Made by a program: the position numbers and the translations under genes | DNA from: Agapetus fuscipes | Taxonomy: Eukaryota > Arthropoda > Insecta > Trichoptera > Glossosomatidae | Assembly: GCA_951799405.1 (NCBI GenBank) | Contig: OX637344.1 | Location: 2,294,001 to 2,358,000, forward strand | DNA: 64,000 bases | Direction of reading: 5' to 3' | Notes under the pieces: generated by a model | Databases searched by the model: none | Told to the model about the DNA's origin: nothing | What the model saw: only the letters and a program-made list of their open reading frames with translations | Part shown: positions 20,501-29,480 of the stretch, piece after piece | How the letters are laid out: the number at the start of each line of letters is the position of its first letter | Position numbering within the stretch: the first letter of the stretch is position 1

Positions 20501-20665
20501 GTATGGAGTGATCAGATTGAGGAGATTGTGAAAGAATGGGATATACAAAGTGAGCGTAAAAGAAGAAAATGCATGAAAAAGGTGATGGATATGAATGAAT
20601 TGAAAGAGGTATGTAAGGATAGGAAAAAATGGAGGCAACTCTGCAGAGGCTCTGGCCACCCCTAG
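17579..20665 (+). CDS. LINE-A endonuclease/reverse transcriptase, intact
   Basis: A 1028-aa polyprotein for target-primed reverse transcription: it nicks chromosomal DNA and copies LINE RNA. The AP-type endonuclease spans about residues 48-290, with WNIATLNVRGM (49-59), the TETK motif near 81-84, LLGDMN near 187-192 and SDHH near 281-284. The RT spans about 500-850, with FVDLEKAFDS (655-664), GVRQGC (714-719) and the catalytic YADD (756-759). The C-terminus has RWFGHVERM and then GRPRKVW (969-975), typical of RTE-like proteins. All key residues are present and there is no stop or frameshift. ATG 17579 is the first in-frame Met after the TGA at about 17541. The lysine-rich composition and AG-rich sense strand produce long antisense shadow frames. 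I read it as potentially active. Confidence 0.92.
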   Translation: MRRRTRADNPSRHAVGGVSDGPCRVAKSFTRYSGKPQWPGKSRRKKGDEWNIATLNVRGMKNKEEELLKEMNERKIKILCVTETKMKGEGEKVLSNGNLFIYSGVKDGCPRQGVGVIVSECVKSYIRNYEWISPRILLVRIKYDRTNFLLIACYAPVDSECMEIKNEFWDMLDDKIRMKDKEEKVILLGDMNGWVGRRKEEYERVIGPNGRGVINGSGRRLVDMCVEHGMFVSNTWYKHKDVHTYTWYGPNTRTVIDYICMEECMRGAIRDVRVYQGISVGSDHHLLCAKVMIGEVKDRKRTKVIKMKRVKVEKLDDENVRNDFEAEVSQILKSDECKELVKNACVEKMWKTFKICLVESAKKVCGEVTIGHKKGNEWWNDQVKQAVKEKKESYLKWINDRKNKVLETEYKAKKWLAKNEVQMSKRRMEEKLSERAQNDFSDSKKMFWSWVRQNNDSCRSTTPGIKNVSGDILWNKDDVKKRWKEYFNEVFGEEECDLTVKGDYDEGNVLKISKDEVRKVIKELKNGKAASVDGVRPEMMKAGGECVIEWMKELCELCVSVKEVPSDWREAVIVPIYKGKGDKKDCRNFRPISLLSVPGKVLCKILIHRVRLSTQEKVSDIQSGFMPERGCVDQIFALRQIVEKQLAVNKKVYAAFVDLEKAFDSVDRSMMWCVLERYGVNKALLNAIRAIYLNSRACVRVDGEYSEYFNVYKGVRQGCIMSPWLFNIIMDHCVKQANLEGHGIQIGERKVGVLLYADDAVLIADSAAELQAMLSSLNHALCVNKLKINASKTKVLIFDRMDENEECTLMLNGTKVEIVDEFRYLGSMFEKNGKMTRELENRMCKGKQVVGAIGRIAKNKRLTMDLRMAVHNGILLPTLMYGSEAWTVNDSEMSKVCTVEMKHLRSMTGKTLRDRVRNEWVKKECNLKEDVKVKVQKNVMRWFGHVERMNDDRLTKYVYKESVKGKRGKGRPRKVWSDQIEEIVKEWDIQSERKRRKCMKKVMDMNELKEVCKDRKKWRQLCRGSGHP

Positions 20666-20708
20666 CGGAATGGCGACAGAGTTACAGTTACAGTTACAGT
20701 TACAGTTC
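20666..20708 (+). repeat. LINE-A 3' UTR and TTACAG tail
   Basis: After the TAG there are only about 12 bases (CGGAATGGCGAC) and then repeated ACAGTT hexamers (four to five). The truncated copies at 43454-43488, 44634-44668 and 59500-59532 share this end, which defines the 3' terminus. Short tandem 3' ends are known from RTE-type LINEs. Confidence 0.8.
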
Positions 20709-21094
20709 ATTAAGCAGGGTTCACACACACACACACGAATACAAAATCATTATATTTTTAATTTGTTAATTTTATAAAAGCACGGGTTTTAATCCCCAAA
20801 CTGAAAACCTGTCGTCTTTGTCACCGTCTGTTAACACAGCAAACGCAATGTGATATAAAATATACAACATTTTGTATGGAACAACATCGTGTCCATACAA
20901 GAAACGGGTAGAACAGCTGTGATGGGGATTAGACAAGATTTAGATCAAAACGGTGAGATACCGGCTTTAGTGCATCGGCATTAGGATGGTACATTTTTTT
21001 AAAATAATTATTAGAAAATAACAGCAAAAAATATTATTTATAATTATTTTTTCTGTGAATCACACTTCAATAGCCCCGTTTAAAATACTATATA
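20709..21094. other. Gene-free stretch with a CA run
   Basis: A short CACACACACACAC run lies at about 20725-20737, just beyond the LINE-A tail. GTGAATCACACTTCAA at 21054-21069 is a remnant of a SINE-2 type tail. Nothing else was seen. Confidence 0.4.
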
Positions 21095-21410
21095 ATCTTT
21101 TATCTATGCTGCAAAAATATATTATCTACATTTAAAATTCATATTAAATGCAACCCCATAAGCAGACACGTACAAGTCCGCGCTTAGGTACACGTGCCGC
21201 ATGTGGACTTACAAAATAAAAACCGAATCTCAAATGAACATAAGTACTGCAATTCTTTCCGACCTTCCCTGAAACAGGGGTGACATTGGCAAAGTAACCA
21301 ATTTTTACAGCATGGGTGGTCAGCCGCATACCAACCTATAAGTCAAGGAACATACACAACAAATTGCATTTTTACAATCCATAAATAATAATATACATGG
21401 ACATCAAAAA
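21095..21410 (-). mobile_element. LINE-B 3' UTR, long copy
   Basis: A full B-tail in antisense (CTATGCTGCAAAAATATATT to CCTATAAGTCAAGGAACATA), continuing into ACAACAAATTGCATTTT and ACATGGACATCAAAAACTGA. The same continuation occurs at 37540-37610 and, inverted, at 38185-38240, next to LINE-B coding sequence. That ties the B-tail to LINE-B. Confidence 0.8.
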
Positions 21411-22050
21411 CTGAACAGAAATATATGTATATGTATTTTTTTAAACAATTTTAAGCTATTGAACTATGGAACTATTAAAAAAAAGATTTATAATAAAGTT
21501 CGATGGCTTTAAAAAAATTTTTTTTTATTGAAATTTAAACATTGAGGAATACGGAAATTTGCTCTTGATCGTTTCATAAAACCCTGTAATTTTTTTAAGG
21601 ATGCAGATATTTAAGTTGCATCCGTTAATTTTGCATCCGGACCTGTTGAAGGCGTTAATCATGGAAATAATTAATAATTTAATATGGCCCCTCCGGCCCT
21701 GTGTGACATCCGATAAAAATGTTTAATAAATAAATAAAAATTAAATCACAATTTCCAAGAAATGTCGTTAATATTATAACAATTTTTATTTCCGTTTACC
21801 CAAAATAATGTTACTAGAATCCAGCACACGCTATAGGGAACTCTAGATCCATCCCGACCAATATTTAAAGAAGAATGAACACCAACACAATTTTGAAAAA
21901 AAAACTTTCGGCGGGTAAACGTCACACTTTGGTGTGATTAGAATACTTAGCATCCGACAATAAAATATTTATAGCCTAGCTCTAGCAACTCATTATTTTA
22001 CAATTTTACATGTCTATGATATTTGTGCCGAGTCCGTTTATTTTAATATA
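21411..22050. other. Gene-free stretch
   Basis: Nothing recognised. ATGGCCCCTCCGGCCCTGTG at about 21684 is a GC-rich island of about 40 bases followed by GATAAAAATGTTTAATAAATAAATAAA, possibly the 3' end of an unrecognised element. Confidence 0.3.
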
Positions 22051-22103
22051 AACGCAACGCAACTAAGCTACACATATAACGCAACTTCTTGCCGCAGGGT
22101 TAA
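22051..22103 (-). mobile_element. SINE-1 3' end fragment
   Basis: ACGCAACTAAGCTACACATA and CAACTTCTTGCCGC are the inverted SINE-1 3' terminus; the rest is absent. Confidence 0.65.
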
Positions 22104-22210
22104 TATGCTTGAAGGAAAATATCAAACGGTAGAGTATTTAATCTTTGAAGTCTCAAAAAATGTATGTATGTATATCTTTAGATAAAAATAAAAAGGTTAT
22201 ATATCGGTAA

Positions 22211-22514
22211 ATACGGTGACCGGTCTGAAGTTCAGTGTTAACACTTCGGACTCTGAATGGAAGGTTGAAGGTTGTGGGTTCGAATCCCGGCGGAGCACAG
22301 AAAAATATACCATTTATATTTTCAAATTTGCTCTTCGCTGGGTTGAAAAATCCATAAACCTTTACCAACGACCGGTCACCAAAGGTCCATTCAGCCTTAC
22401 TGCAACTGGGTCTTGCTTGAGAATTGGCGCTTTCTCCAGCGACGACCAAGCTCGCAGAGGGCTCTTGAGGTGTGAAACACACAAAAACAGCGCTCACCAA
22501 ATAATAATTTTAAT
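22211..22514 (+). mobile_element. SINE-2, full length, well preserved
   Basis: The tRNA-like head has an A box-like AGTTCAGTGTTAACAC and the B box GGTTCGAATCCC, followed by CGGCGGAGCAC. The body has CTTCGCTGGGTTGAAAAA, CCGGTCACCAAAGGTCCAT and GCGACGACCAAGCTCGCAGA. The tail is GGGCTCTTGAGGTGTG, ACACACAAAAACAGCGCTCA, CCAAATAATAAT. The tail matches the end of the L2/CR1-like LINE at 57.3 kb, the likely source of its mobilising protein. Confidence 0.85.
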
Positions 22515-22624
22515 TTAAATAATGCTTTAAGATTGAACACTGAAAAAAAAGTCATATAGTTCAATCTCGCACTCGAGCTGTACCAAATACGAAAAAGGAT
22601 ATTTAGGGAATACTGGAGCAGGGC

Positions 22625-22685
22625 TGTGTGCGTACCGGTAAATTGCCGGTAATTACCGTTACCGGTATAATTATTTACCGGGGGG
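22625..22685. repeat. Cluster of TACCGGTAA motifs
   Basis: Nested short inverted strings (GTACCGGTAA, GCCGGTAATTACCG, TTACCGGTATAATTATTTACC) precede a GGGGGTGGGGGGG run. They resemble the end of a palindromic DNA transposon; no opposite end was found. Confidence 0.4.
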
Positions 22686-22916
22686 TGGGGGGGTTTACAT
22701 CCCGCGGCCCGCAGCGCTAATGGCAGCGTGGGAACTGGCAGCACTAATAAGCCATTGATTACCATTGGCCACATATAACCCAAGAGAGCGATTGCCAAAG
22801 TTTTCATTGCAAAAATTAACCGCAAAAAATATGTATATTTTCACATTCTTTAAGTTCATTATATGACTCGTAACGGAGTATCAAAGATGATTTCAATGTG
22901 AAGAAACGCACATTTT

Positions 22917-23458
22917 GTTCACCTGCGGCCATCTTTGATTGACAGGTCTTCAAAAAAATATTACCGATATTCGGTAGGTTAGAATTACCGTGGTGATGAG
23001 ATTTCCAGCCTAAAGATTAATCAGCTGTTTACTTGCGGCCATCTTGGATTGACAGGTCTTCAAAAAAATATTACCGATATTCGTAGTAGGTAAGAATTAC
23101 CGTGATGATAAGACTTCCAGCCTAAAGACTAATCAGCTGTTTACTTGCGGCCATCTTGGATTGACAGGTCTTCATACAAATATTACCGATATTCGTAGTA
23201 GGTAAGAATTACCGTGGTGATGAGATTTCCAGCCCCAAGACTAATCAGCTGTTTACTTGCGGCCATCTTGGATTGACAGGTCTTCAAAAAAATATTACCG
23301 ATATTCATAGTAGGTAAGAATTACCCATGGTGATAAGACTTCCAGCCTAAAGACAAATCAGCTGTCTACTTGCGGCCATCTTGTATTGAAAGGTCTTCAA
23401 AAAAATATTACCGATATTCGGTAGGTAAGAATTACCGTGGTGATGAGACTTCCAGCCC
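22917..23458 (+). repeat. 112-bp tandem repeat, five units
   Basis: TGCGGCCATCTT recurs with its G at about 22925, 23035, 23147, 23259 and 23372, spacing 110-113 bp. Each unit holds GATTGACAGGTCTTCAAAAA, TATTACCGATATTCGTAGTA and GACTTCCAGCCTAAAGAC. The units differ at few positions, so the array is fairly young. Purely non-coding; a frame over the last unit is fortuitous. Confidence 0.85.
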
Positions 23459-23964
23459 TGGAAGTTTGTGGTGCTTTAGGGGGATTCTCCACAGTTTGAG
23501 CACTGTCCCAATACAGATTGTTTCCATAATATGCCTGCACTGTAAGCACTGGCTACAAGATCTCGTTGCCAAGTGTTAGGTCTCCCCGACGTTGTACCCG
23601 ATCCTCTCTGACCACACTGCGGTCTGTACTGGACCGGGCAAGGCTCACACAAACGTGATGCGGTTACACTACTACGTTCATACTCAACTTTTCATTTTAC
23701 AAATAATGCACGGAGATTTAATCGCTCGCTAGGTGCACTGTTTCAGTTTGTATACATTGTTTGGGGAAACGCCACTGTTTAGTTTAAATGTTGGATTTTA
23801 TACTTCAGGTAAAAGAAGCGTCAATGAACTTACCTGCGCAATTAAAAGAAGTACATACTTCTGCGTACAGAAGTAATGGATGAACGAGTATGAGGAATCA
23901 AAAAGAAGAAATAATAAACTTCTTTTAAATTTGAATGCGAAGTGATGGATTATTTTGTTCAACT
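23459..23964. other. Gene-free stretch
   Basis: The segment 23459-23700 is relatively GC-rich (GTTGTACCCGATCCTCTCTG, GGTCTGTACTGGACCGGG) and may be the flank of the element carrying the 112-bp array. No coding evidence. Confidence 0.35.
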
Positions 23965-24236
23965 TCTGTGTTATTTCTTTCCGCGTTGTACCCAAAGGAG
24001 TGGCGAGTGGAACCTATTTATTTTCATGGTTAAAGGGGCTTACGTTACGCTAACCAATTCAATGCAAGTATGCATTTCTTCTCATTTTGTAAGCGCTGAG
24101 TAAACCTTGCCGTTCCTGATATGTTTTGAGTTGGTAATAAACACCGAAACGGAAAATCACTCCTGACACCTTGATTGTTGAGGATTGAATTCTAGTCTTT
24201 TAGCTTTGAAAACAAGCGTTCTTCCTACTGAGCTAC
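23965..24236 (-). mobile_element. SINE-1, diverged
   Basis: Blocks TTTCCGCGTTGTACCC, GGAACCTATTTATTTTCA and AATAAACACCGAAACGG are intact; the inverted B box is degraded and the A box reads ACTGAGCTACCAAT. A B-tail end abuts the head. Confidence 0.7.
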
Positions 24237-24485
24237 CAATCTAATCTAAATTGCAAATATATGTAACATTGGGGATTCACATTATGTTCATTCTCACAAG
24301 CACACACGTATCAGTTCGCGGTTGCACGTGCCGCATGTGAACCTACAACATAAAAATCAAATCTCAAATGGACATACACCCTGCAACTCTTGCTGTCCTT
24401 CCCTGTAACAGGAGTGGTATTGGCAAAGTGAACCATTTTTACAGCATGGGTGGTCAGCCGCATACCAACCTATAAGTCAAGGAAC
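24237..24485 (-). mobile_element. B-tail, full length
   Basis: CTAATCTAAATTGCAAATAT to CCTATAAGTCAAGGAAC. It belongs to the same variant as 60417 (ATTCACATTATG, CACACACGTATCAGTTCGCG). It is inserted at, or directly next to, the tRNA-like head of the SINE-1 at 23965. Confidence 0.8.
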
Positions 24486-25340
24486 AAGTCAATTAGTCAA
24501 GGAACCTGACACAATAAATAATATACGAGTCGCAAAGAACCAATTTTGGCTAGGTTTTTTCCTATAAAAAATTAAATAAATATGTTGAAACAAATCTCAT
24601 ATTATTTTCTGTGTCTTCAAATATTCAAAATGTCATTTTCAAAAGAACCCCACATCACCTTTTTGGTTCTAAATGACTCATATGACACCCTTGCGTTTGA
24701 AACTAAATTTAAAGCTCTATCCATTGATCTATCGACCAGATTAAAATAATTTATAAAATCTCAATTATGCTATCAAGTCCATTAAGTCAGTAATAAACTC
24801 TGGCTTGTTCTAATCATCGAAACGTTGGCAGAATCTTAAAGCGCCGCCTCGTGTGCATCTTGCCTTCCAAGAGGAATTAAGACGGCAGTCTTCATCACAC
24901 GCCAGGAATACTAAGTGCCTCATTTGTCCTTATAAAAGGCACTGAGCAGAGCCTTCGGAAGGGGCACACTAAGCGGGGCCTTCAAAGGCACTAAGTGCAG
25001 CTCACCGTGGGATCCTGGGTGCATATGGACTAATTGATGTAAATTTGAGAGAATTTATCCATAATTTGGACAGAAATTGGCCGATGGAACATGGCTTAAC
25101 TTTTGACCGTTGTAATTCTGTTTTCATGCGGCTACTGGAATACGAAATTTTGAACTTTGTTTTGTTTTTTTTTAAATAATAATAAAACCTTTATTCCAGC
25201 CCGGTCACGCGGAGGGTGCAATACGTGACTAGCCATATAAAAAAAAATACATTGATCGAAAAATACATGTAGGAAAAATAGAAACAGAGAAAGAAAAAAT
25301 AAACAGAGAAGAAAATTACATTGAAAGAAAATAAACATCG
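24486..25340. other. Gene-free stretch with a TATA box-like site
   Basis: TATAAAAG at 24931-24938 lies between AAGTGCCT and AGGCACT. Downstream are imperfect ~25-bp repeats built on GGCACTRAGC and GCCTTC (about 24937-25005). This could be a core promoter or a small repeat. No ORF follows that I can support. Confidence 0.35.
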
Positions 25341-25344
25341 ATCT

Positions 25345-25400
25345 TTGAAGCTAGGGTGGTATTGGGAAAAGTGAACCAAGTTTTGCAGCATGGATAACAT
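25345..25400 (-). mobile_element. B-tail head fragment
   Basis: GGTGGTATTGGGAAAAGTGA and GTTTTGCAGCATGGATAAC are an inverted, diverged B-tail head. Confidence 0.5.
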
Positions 25401-25462
25401 AAATAAGAAAATTAAAACAAAGGAATTGATTTGGTACGTTGGTTACCTCGAGTATATAACAT

Positions 25463-25677
25463 TAAATCTAAATCAAATCTAAACCTAAGCTGCAAAGATA
25501 TATATCATTTAAGATTCATATAAAACGCATTCCCACAAGCAGACATGTACAAGTTCGCGCTAACACATGCCGCATGTGGACCTACAATATAAAAACCCAA
25601 TCTCAAATGAACATAAGCCCTGCAACTCTTGCCGACCTTCCTTGAAACAGGGGGGACATTAGCAAAGTGTTTTACAG
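25463..25677 (-). mobile_element. B-tail, near full length
   Basis: From ATCTAAATCAAATCTAAACC to ATTAGCAAAGTGTTTTACAG, with a deletion of the GAACCATTTT block. Confidence 0.8.
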
Positions 25678-25727
25678 GATATAAAAGTATTCTTAGGTAC
25701 ATAATAATAAATAATATTAGGTAAGAT

Positions 25728-25795
25728 AATTTATATTTGGTGTGCGCTGTTTTTGTGTATCACACCTCAAGTGCCCTCTGAATAAGCTCCCCTCG
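25728..25795 (-). mobile_element. SINE-2 or L2-like tail fragment
   Basis: TATTTGGTGTGCGCTG, TTTTTGTGTATCACACCTCA and GCCCTCTG are the inverted shared tail. It is too short to decide between the SINE and the LINE. Confidence 0.6.
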
Positions 25796-25828
25796 ATTGC
25801 GTTAATTGAAAAAAAAACACTCACTGGG

Positions 25829-25997
25829 AGTTATCAGCCTTCACAAAAAAATGAGTACTAGCGCTCTCCGAAGCTGTGAAACTCTCGCTTTCATTGAAGT
25901 GGTTGGCGTAAGGCCGGCCTCCTTACCTATTGAAAGAAATAGGTTCCACCCCCCCCAACGCGGCAAGTAGTTACCCTAAATGTGTAACTAAGTAGCA
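25829..25997 (+). mobile_element. SINE-1 3' half
   Basis: CAGCCTTCACAAAAAAATGA, AAGTGGTTGGCGTAAGGCCG and CGCGGCAAGTAGTTACCC, ending GTAACTAAGTAGC. A CCCCCCCC run replaces part of the CGCCACATGCG block. Confidence 0.7.
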
Positions 25998-26200
25998 TTT
26001 TTAGCGTATTTCAAATCAGAATAAAAATTAAAATAAAATCCCTGGCCGATAACATTGCTGATCATCCGCCAATTGATTTAAATAATCAAGTTCCTTGACT
26101 TAATGGATGGTTTGGGGACAACGTGCCAAAAAGTGGCACTTTATGTATGGCTTAGTAGCGATTTTAGCGTATTTAAAATCAGAAGTTATAGCAGTATTTA

Positions 26201-26593
26201 AAGCAACATTGGGCGTGGTCAGTGCTAGGATGGGTAATTGCTCAGGTACACGCGTGTCGTTGGCATCTTGGACCGGTCCGTAGTCCGTAGTGGCAACACT
26301 TCGGACTCGTAAATGGAAGGTTGTGGATTTAGATCCCGGCGGAGCACAAAAAAATACCATTCATATTTCGAATGTGCTCTTCGCTGGGTTGAAAAATTCA
26401 TAAACCTTTACCAATGACCGGTCACCAAAGGTCCATCCAGCCTTACAGCAACTGGGTCTTGCTTGAGTATTGGCGCTTTGTAGCGACGACCAAGCTCGTA
26501 CACCTCTGCGGCACTACAACAAGTGTCATAGACCCCTAGAGTCTTTAGAATCTAGGGAGTCTCCCGCACAGGATTTCTTAAAAAAAAAAAAAA
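26201..26593 (+). mobile_element. 5S-SINE copy 1 (5S rRNA + tRNA-like + unique tail)
   Basis: AAGCAACATTGGGCGTGGTC to GTGTCGTTGGCATC is the 3' two-thirds of a 5S rRNA-like unit. It is followed with no gap by a complete SINE-2 head and body (CCGGTCCGTAGTCCGTAG to GCGACGACCAAGCTCG). Then comes a tail absent from SINE-2: CACCTCTGCGGCACTACAAC, a perfect CCCTAGA/TCTAGGG hairpin (26534-26557), ACAGGATTTCTT and 13 A residues. It is 5'-truncated compared with copy 2 at 48048. Confidence 0.85.
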
Positions 26594-26623
26594 TAATAAA
26601 AGACCCGGGCTGCTAGCACTGCT

Positions 26624-26878
26624 GTAGGTACCCTTAGTACGAGTTGCAAAACTTGAGAAAAGTAAAGTAAAGTTTACAGACAATATTAAAGAGTGATTTC
26701 TCCCAAAATCTACCGTTTTTGTTTCTCACACTTAATGGTCTTAGCAAAAGAGTTACAGTGATGAAGAAAATCAAGTTCAAACAAATAAAAACAGCGGAGT
26801 TTGGGGGAAATCACTCTGTAATAATTGCCGTAAACTTTAAATTACTCAAGTTTTGCAACTCGTACTAAGGGTACAGAT
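26624..26878. mobile_element. Foldback MITE, copy 2
   Basis: Near-perfect inverted ends GTACCCTTAGTACGAGTTGC (left) and its inverse (right, ending 26874) span ~247 bp. It is shared with 283-520, including the same outer bases (GTAG left, AGATCAA right), so the element extends slightly beyond the obvious repeat. Confidence 0.75.
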
Positions 26879-27317
26879 CAACCGCCATTTAATTTCAGTA
26901 GTAGTCGAGTAAAAGTTAAACATTTGTTCTGTGTGTAAAGCGAGTGAGCGAATAAAATTTGCAGACAGTTTTTTGCAAAGCTCACTCTCTCTATAAGATC
27001 GATCTCGAGGAATTGCAAAAAGCGAGGCGGATTGAAAATTTGCATTTTTAATATAAAATGAAAGATTTACTAGCCAGAAAATATTCCGCAAGGATTGGAC
27101 GCAATTTACGACCTTGCATGGAAACTAAAGTTGAAACGACAAAAAACACTGCGTCTCTTTTTGATGCTGAGTTATTGTTCTTAGAAGAAAAGAGATGAAA
27201 GAAATGCCTGAGGTTTTGATTTTGTTTTTTAGGGGTGAAATTTGCAAAACAATCATGTTTAGAAAAAATCACATTTTTTTTAACAAATGAAGAGTTTGAC
27301 TTAAAGGTTAGTATAAA
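26879..27317. other. Gene-free stretch
   Basis: Nothing recognised; two antisense frames are short and have no family features. Confidence 0.35.
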
Positions 27318-27520
27318 GATGACCACCAATACTGTAAAAAATGCTTCACTTTGCTAATGTCACTACTGTTTCAGGGAAGGTCGGCATGACTAACAGGGCT
27401 TATGTTCATTTGAGATTGGGTTTTTATATTGAAAGTCCATGTGCGGTATCTGCTTGTGGGAATGCATGCAATTTAATTCTTAACTGAAATATATCTTTGC
27501 AACTTAGATTATTGATTATA
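27318..27520 (+). mobile_element. B-tail, near full length
   Basis: GACCACCAATACTGTAAAAA to TTGCAACTTAGATTATTGAT, with a deletion around the CATGTG/GCGCGAAC block. A short inverted fragment of the same family (GTTCGCGCTTACACATGCTG) lies at about 27553-27600. Confidence 0.75.
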
Positions 27521-27609
27521 GAAGGTTTTTTTTATTTAACTGAGTAATATTAAGTTCGCGCTTACACATGCTGCATGCGTAGGTACTTACAAAAATTCGG
27601 CTTTAAAAT

Positions 27610-28325
27610 GAAAAACTTAGGCACTCGTAATAAATTGCTAGTGAGCGTATTCCCTAACAACCTGGCCGTGTGAAGTCACACTTTGTTTCACGATTTGAAA
27701 TGTGCAGAGGTCTTAATAAGATTTTTTTTACACGTAGAAAAGACAAAAATTAAGAGGGTCATACAGAAGGCTAGAAATCTAAATTTTAGTGTAGAAATTC
27801 AAAATGAATTCTTTAGCATAACAAAATCTGTCTGCGTCCGCGATTCGTTATTCTCAGAGGTATAATCCTTTTTTTCAAACATTTGAATATTTGAATATCG
27901 AACGTCGCATTTCCATTATTTGTGTGGCTTTGTCTCTGGCCGTGTCGCCATCTTTTGTTTTTGCCGCGCAAAGTATTTGAAAAAAGGAGAAAAATATTTT
28001 TTTTTTAAATGGCGCATCGCCAAGGTGACGTTTTCTTTCAAATTTTATTTTCTTCCATTCTTAAACATCAAATTTTAGATTTTGTAACAATATTTATGAA
28101 TTGGCGTAGAACAGTTTAAAATTTGTAACTTTTCGATCGACCACCAATAGTCAGTATTGTATGGGACTGTCGTCCGTGGCAACCGATAACAAAAAATATT
28201 TGTTTTTCTCTTCCTCAGCATCCCGGCGGAGTGACGTTACAATCCTGTCTATCACGTGTGAACCTCATTGCAAACATGTTCTGTAACTTCAATACTATAT
28301 TTTAAAAAATACAATCATTTTTATA
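27610..28325. other. Gene-free unique stretch
   Basis: Window-unique sequence. The segment 27900-28010 (GGCCGTGTCGCCATC) and 28170-28250 (CCGTGGCAACCGATAAC, GGCGGAGTGACGTTAC) are GC-richer islands and candidate regulatory DNA. Confidence 0.35.
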
Positions 28326-28582
28326 TCTAATCTAATCTAATCTAAGCTGCAAAGATATCATTTAAGATTTATATTAAATGCATTCCCACAAGCAGACATG
28401 TATAATTTCGCGCTAACACATGCCGCATGTGGAACTACATTATAAAAACCCAATCTCAAATGAACATACGCCCTGCAACTCTTGCCGTCCTTCCCTGAAA
28501 CAGGGGTGACATTGGTAAAGTGAACCATTTTTTACAGTATGGGTGGTCAGCCGCATACCAACCTATAAGTCAAGGAACTCAA
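28326..28582 (-). mobile_element. B-tail, full length
   Basis: Four CTAAT pentamers, then all blocks to CCTATAAGTCAAGGAACTC. Among the best-preserved copies. Confidence 0.85.
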
Positions 28583-29229
28583 ATAAAATAACAAAAATAT
28601 ATTTTTTACAATTTTAACTCACTTTAAAGCACACATTTTTTTTTAATAACCACCTTTAAGAGAACAAAAAAAGCATAGCTTGGAAAACGTAATTTTTCCA
28701 TTCAAACTCCAAAAATCGCGTCACCTGCCAATCAGTCTGTTCCAAAAAAGGAGTGCCAACTCCAAGAAATGCATTCCTCTCCACTCTATCGTTCGAAAAT
28801 TTAAATTTGGAACGAAAGCATTTGCATGTCCGTTCGATTCGAATTTTTTAAAATGTTTTTTCTCCCGTCTGTGTTTACATACATGAAAATTAAAATAAGA
28901 TAATATGAAAATATTAGCATATTATAAACACTAAAAAGTAGCCCAACGGAAGTGTTTTTTTTTTTAAATAAAAAACTATCCTTTACATATGAAAGAAGGT
29001 GGTATCTTAATAATTTAAAATTTGAATTATTTATTCTTAAAATTATCTAGGCATTGTAAATTTTTCGTTCCTTTTATTTTATATAGTTTTTTTTAGTATT
29101 TTTAGATTAAAGATAAAATGTTACATTTGAAATTTAATAAGTCTTCAGATTACTACATATTTGGTCCATATCCTCTTTTCACGGTTTTTCACATTCTTTC
29201 TTTGGTTATCTTTTTAAGCAGACTCTATG
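28583..29229. other. Gene-free stretch
   Basis: AT-rich; nothing recognised. Confidence 0.4.
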
Positions 29230-29480
29230 TTCCTTGACTTATAGGTTGGTATGAGGCTGACCACCCATACTGTAAAAAATGGTTCACTTTGCCAATGTCA
29301 CCCCTGTTTCAGGGAAGGTCGGCAAAAGTTGTGGGGCTTATGTTCATTTGAGGTTTGGATTTTATTAGTAAGTACACATTCAGCATTTGTAAGCGCGAAC
29401 TACAATTGTTGGTTTGTGGGCATACATCTGAGAGCTTTAAATGAATATATCCTTGCAACTTAGATTATAGATTATAGATA
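29230..29480 (+). mobile_element. B-tail, full length, variant
   Basis: TTCCTTGACTTATAGGTTGG to CTTAGATTATAGATTATAGA. It belongs to a sub-variant shared with 45481, 54313 and 58118 (GTTGTGGGGCTTATGTTC, AGTACACATTCAGCATTTGT, GTGGGCATACATC). Confidence 0.85.

Larger units (their letters stand above)
16550..20708 (+). mobile_element. LINE-A, apparently full-length non-LTR retrotransposon
   Basis: The order is tandem 148-bp monomers (16597-17022), a ~550-bp leader with a second duplication, an uninterrupted 1028-codon frame, a very short 3' UTR and a TTACAG repeat tail. The architecture (AP-type endonuclease, RT, GRPRK-W C-terminus, short tandem-repeat 3' end) fits the RTE-like group. Three 3' fragments elsewhere (42948, 44634, 36470) are almost identical or close in sequence, so the family moved recently. 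The exact 5' edge is uncertain and no target duplication was found. Confidence 0.85.

Noticed and set aside
19888..20734. Long antisense frames under LINE-A (189, 176 and 105 codons)
   Set aside because: They are the Ser/Phe/His-rich mirror of the AG-rich, Lys-rich LINE-A sense strand and reappear wherever LINE-A fragments occur (36.5, 43.0-43.5, 44.6-45.3 kb). No family motifs.
22917..23458. CRISPR array
   Set aside because: Whole 112-bp units repeat without unique spacers; this is an ordinary tandem repeat in eukaryotic DNA.
26875..26893. ACAGATCAACCGCCATTT shared with LINE-B at about 37657
   Set aside because: The short identity is at the edge of the foldback MITE and does not extend; it could be chance or a tiny LINE remnant, too little to call.
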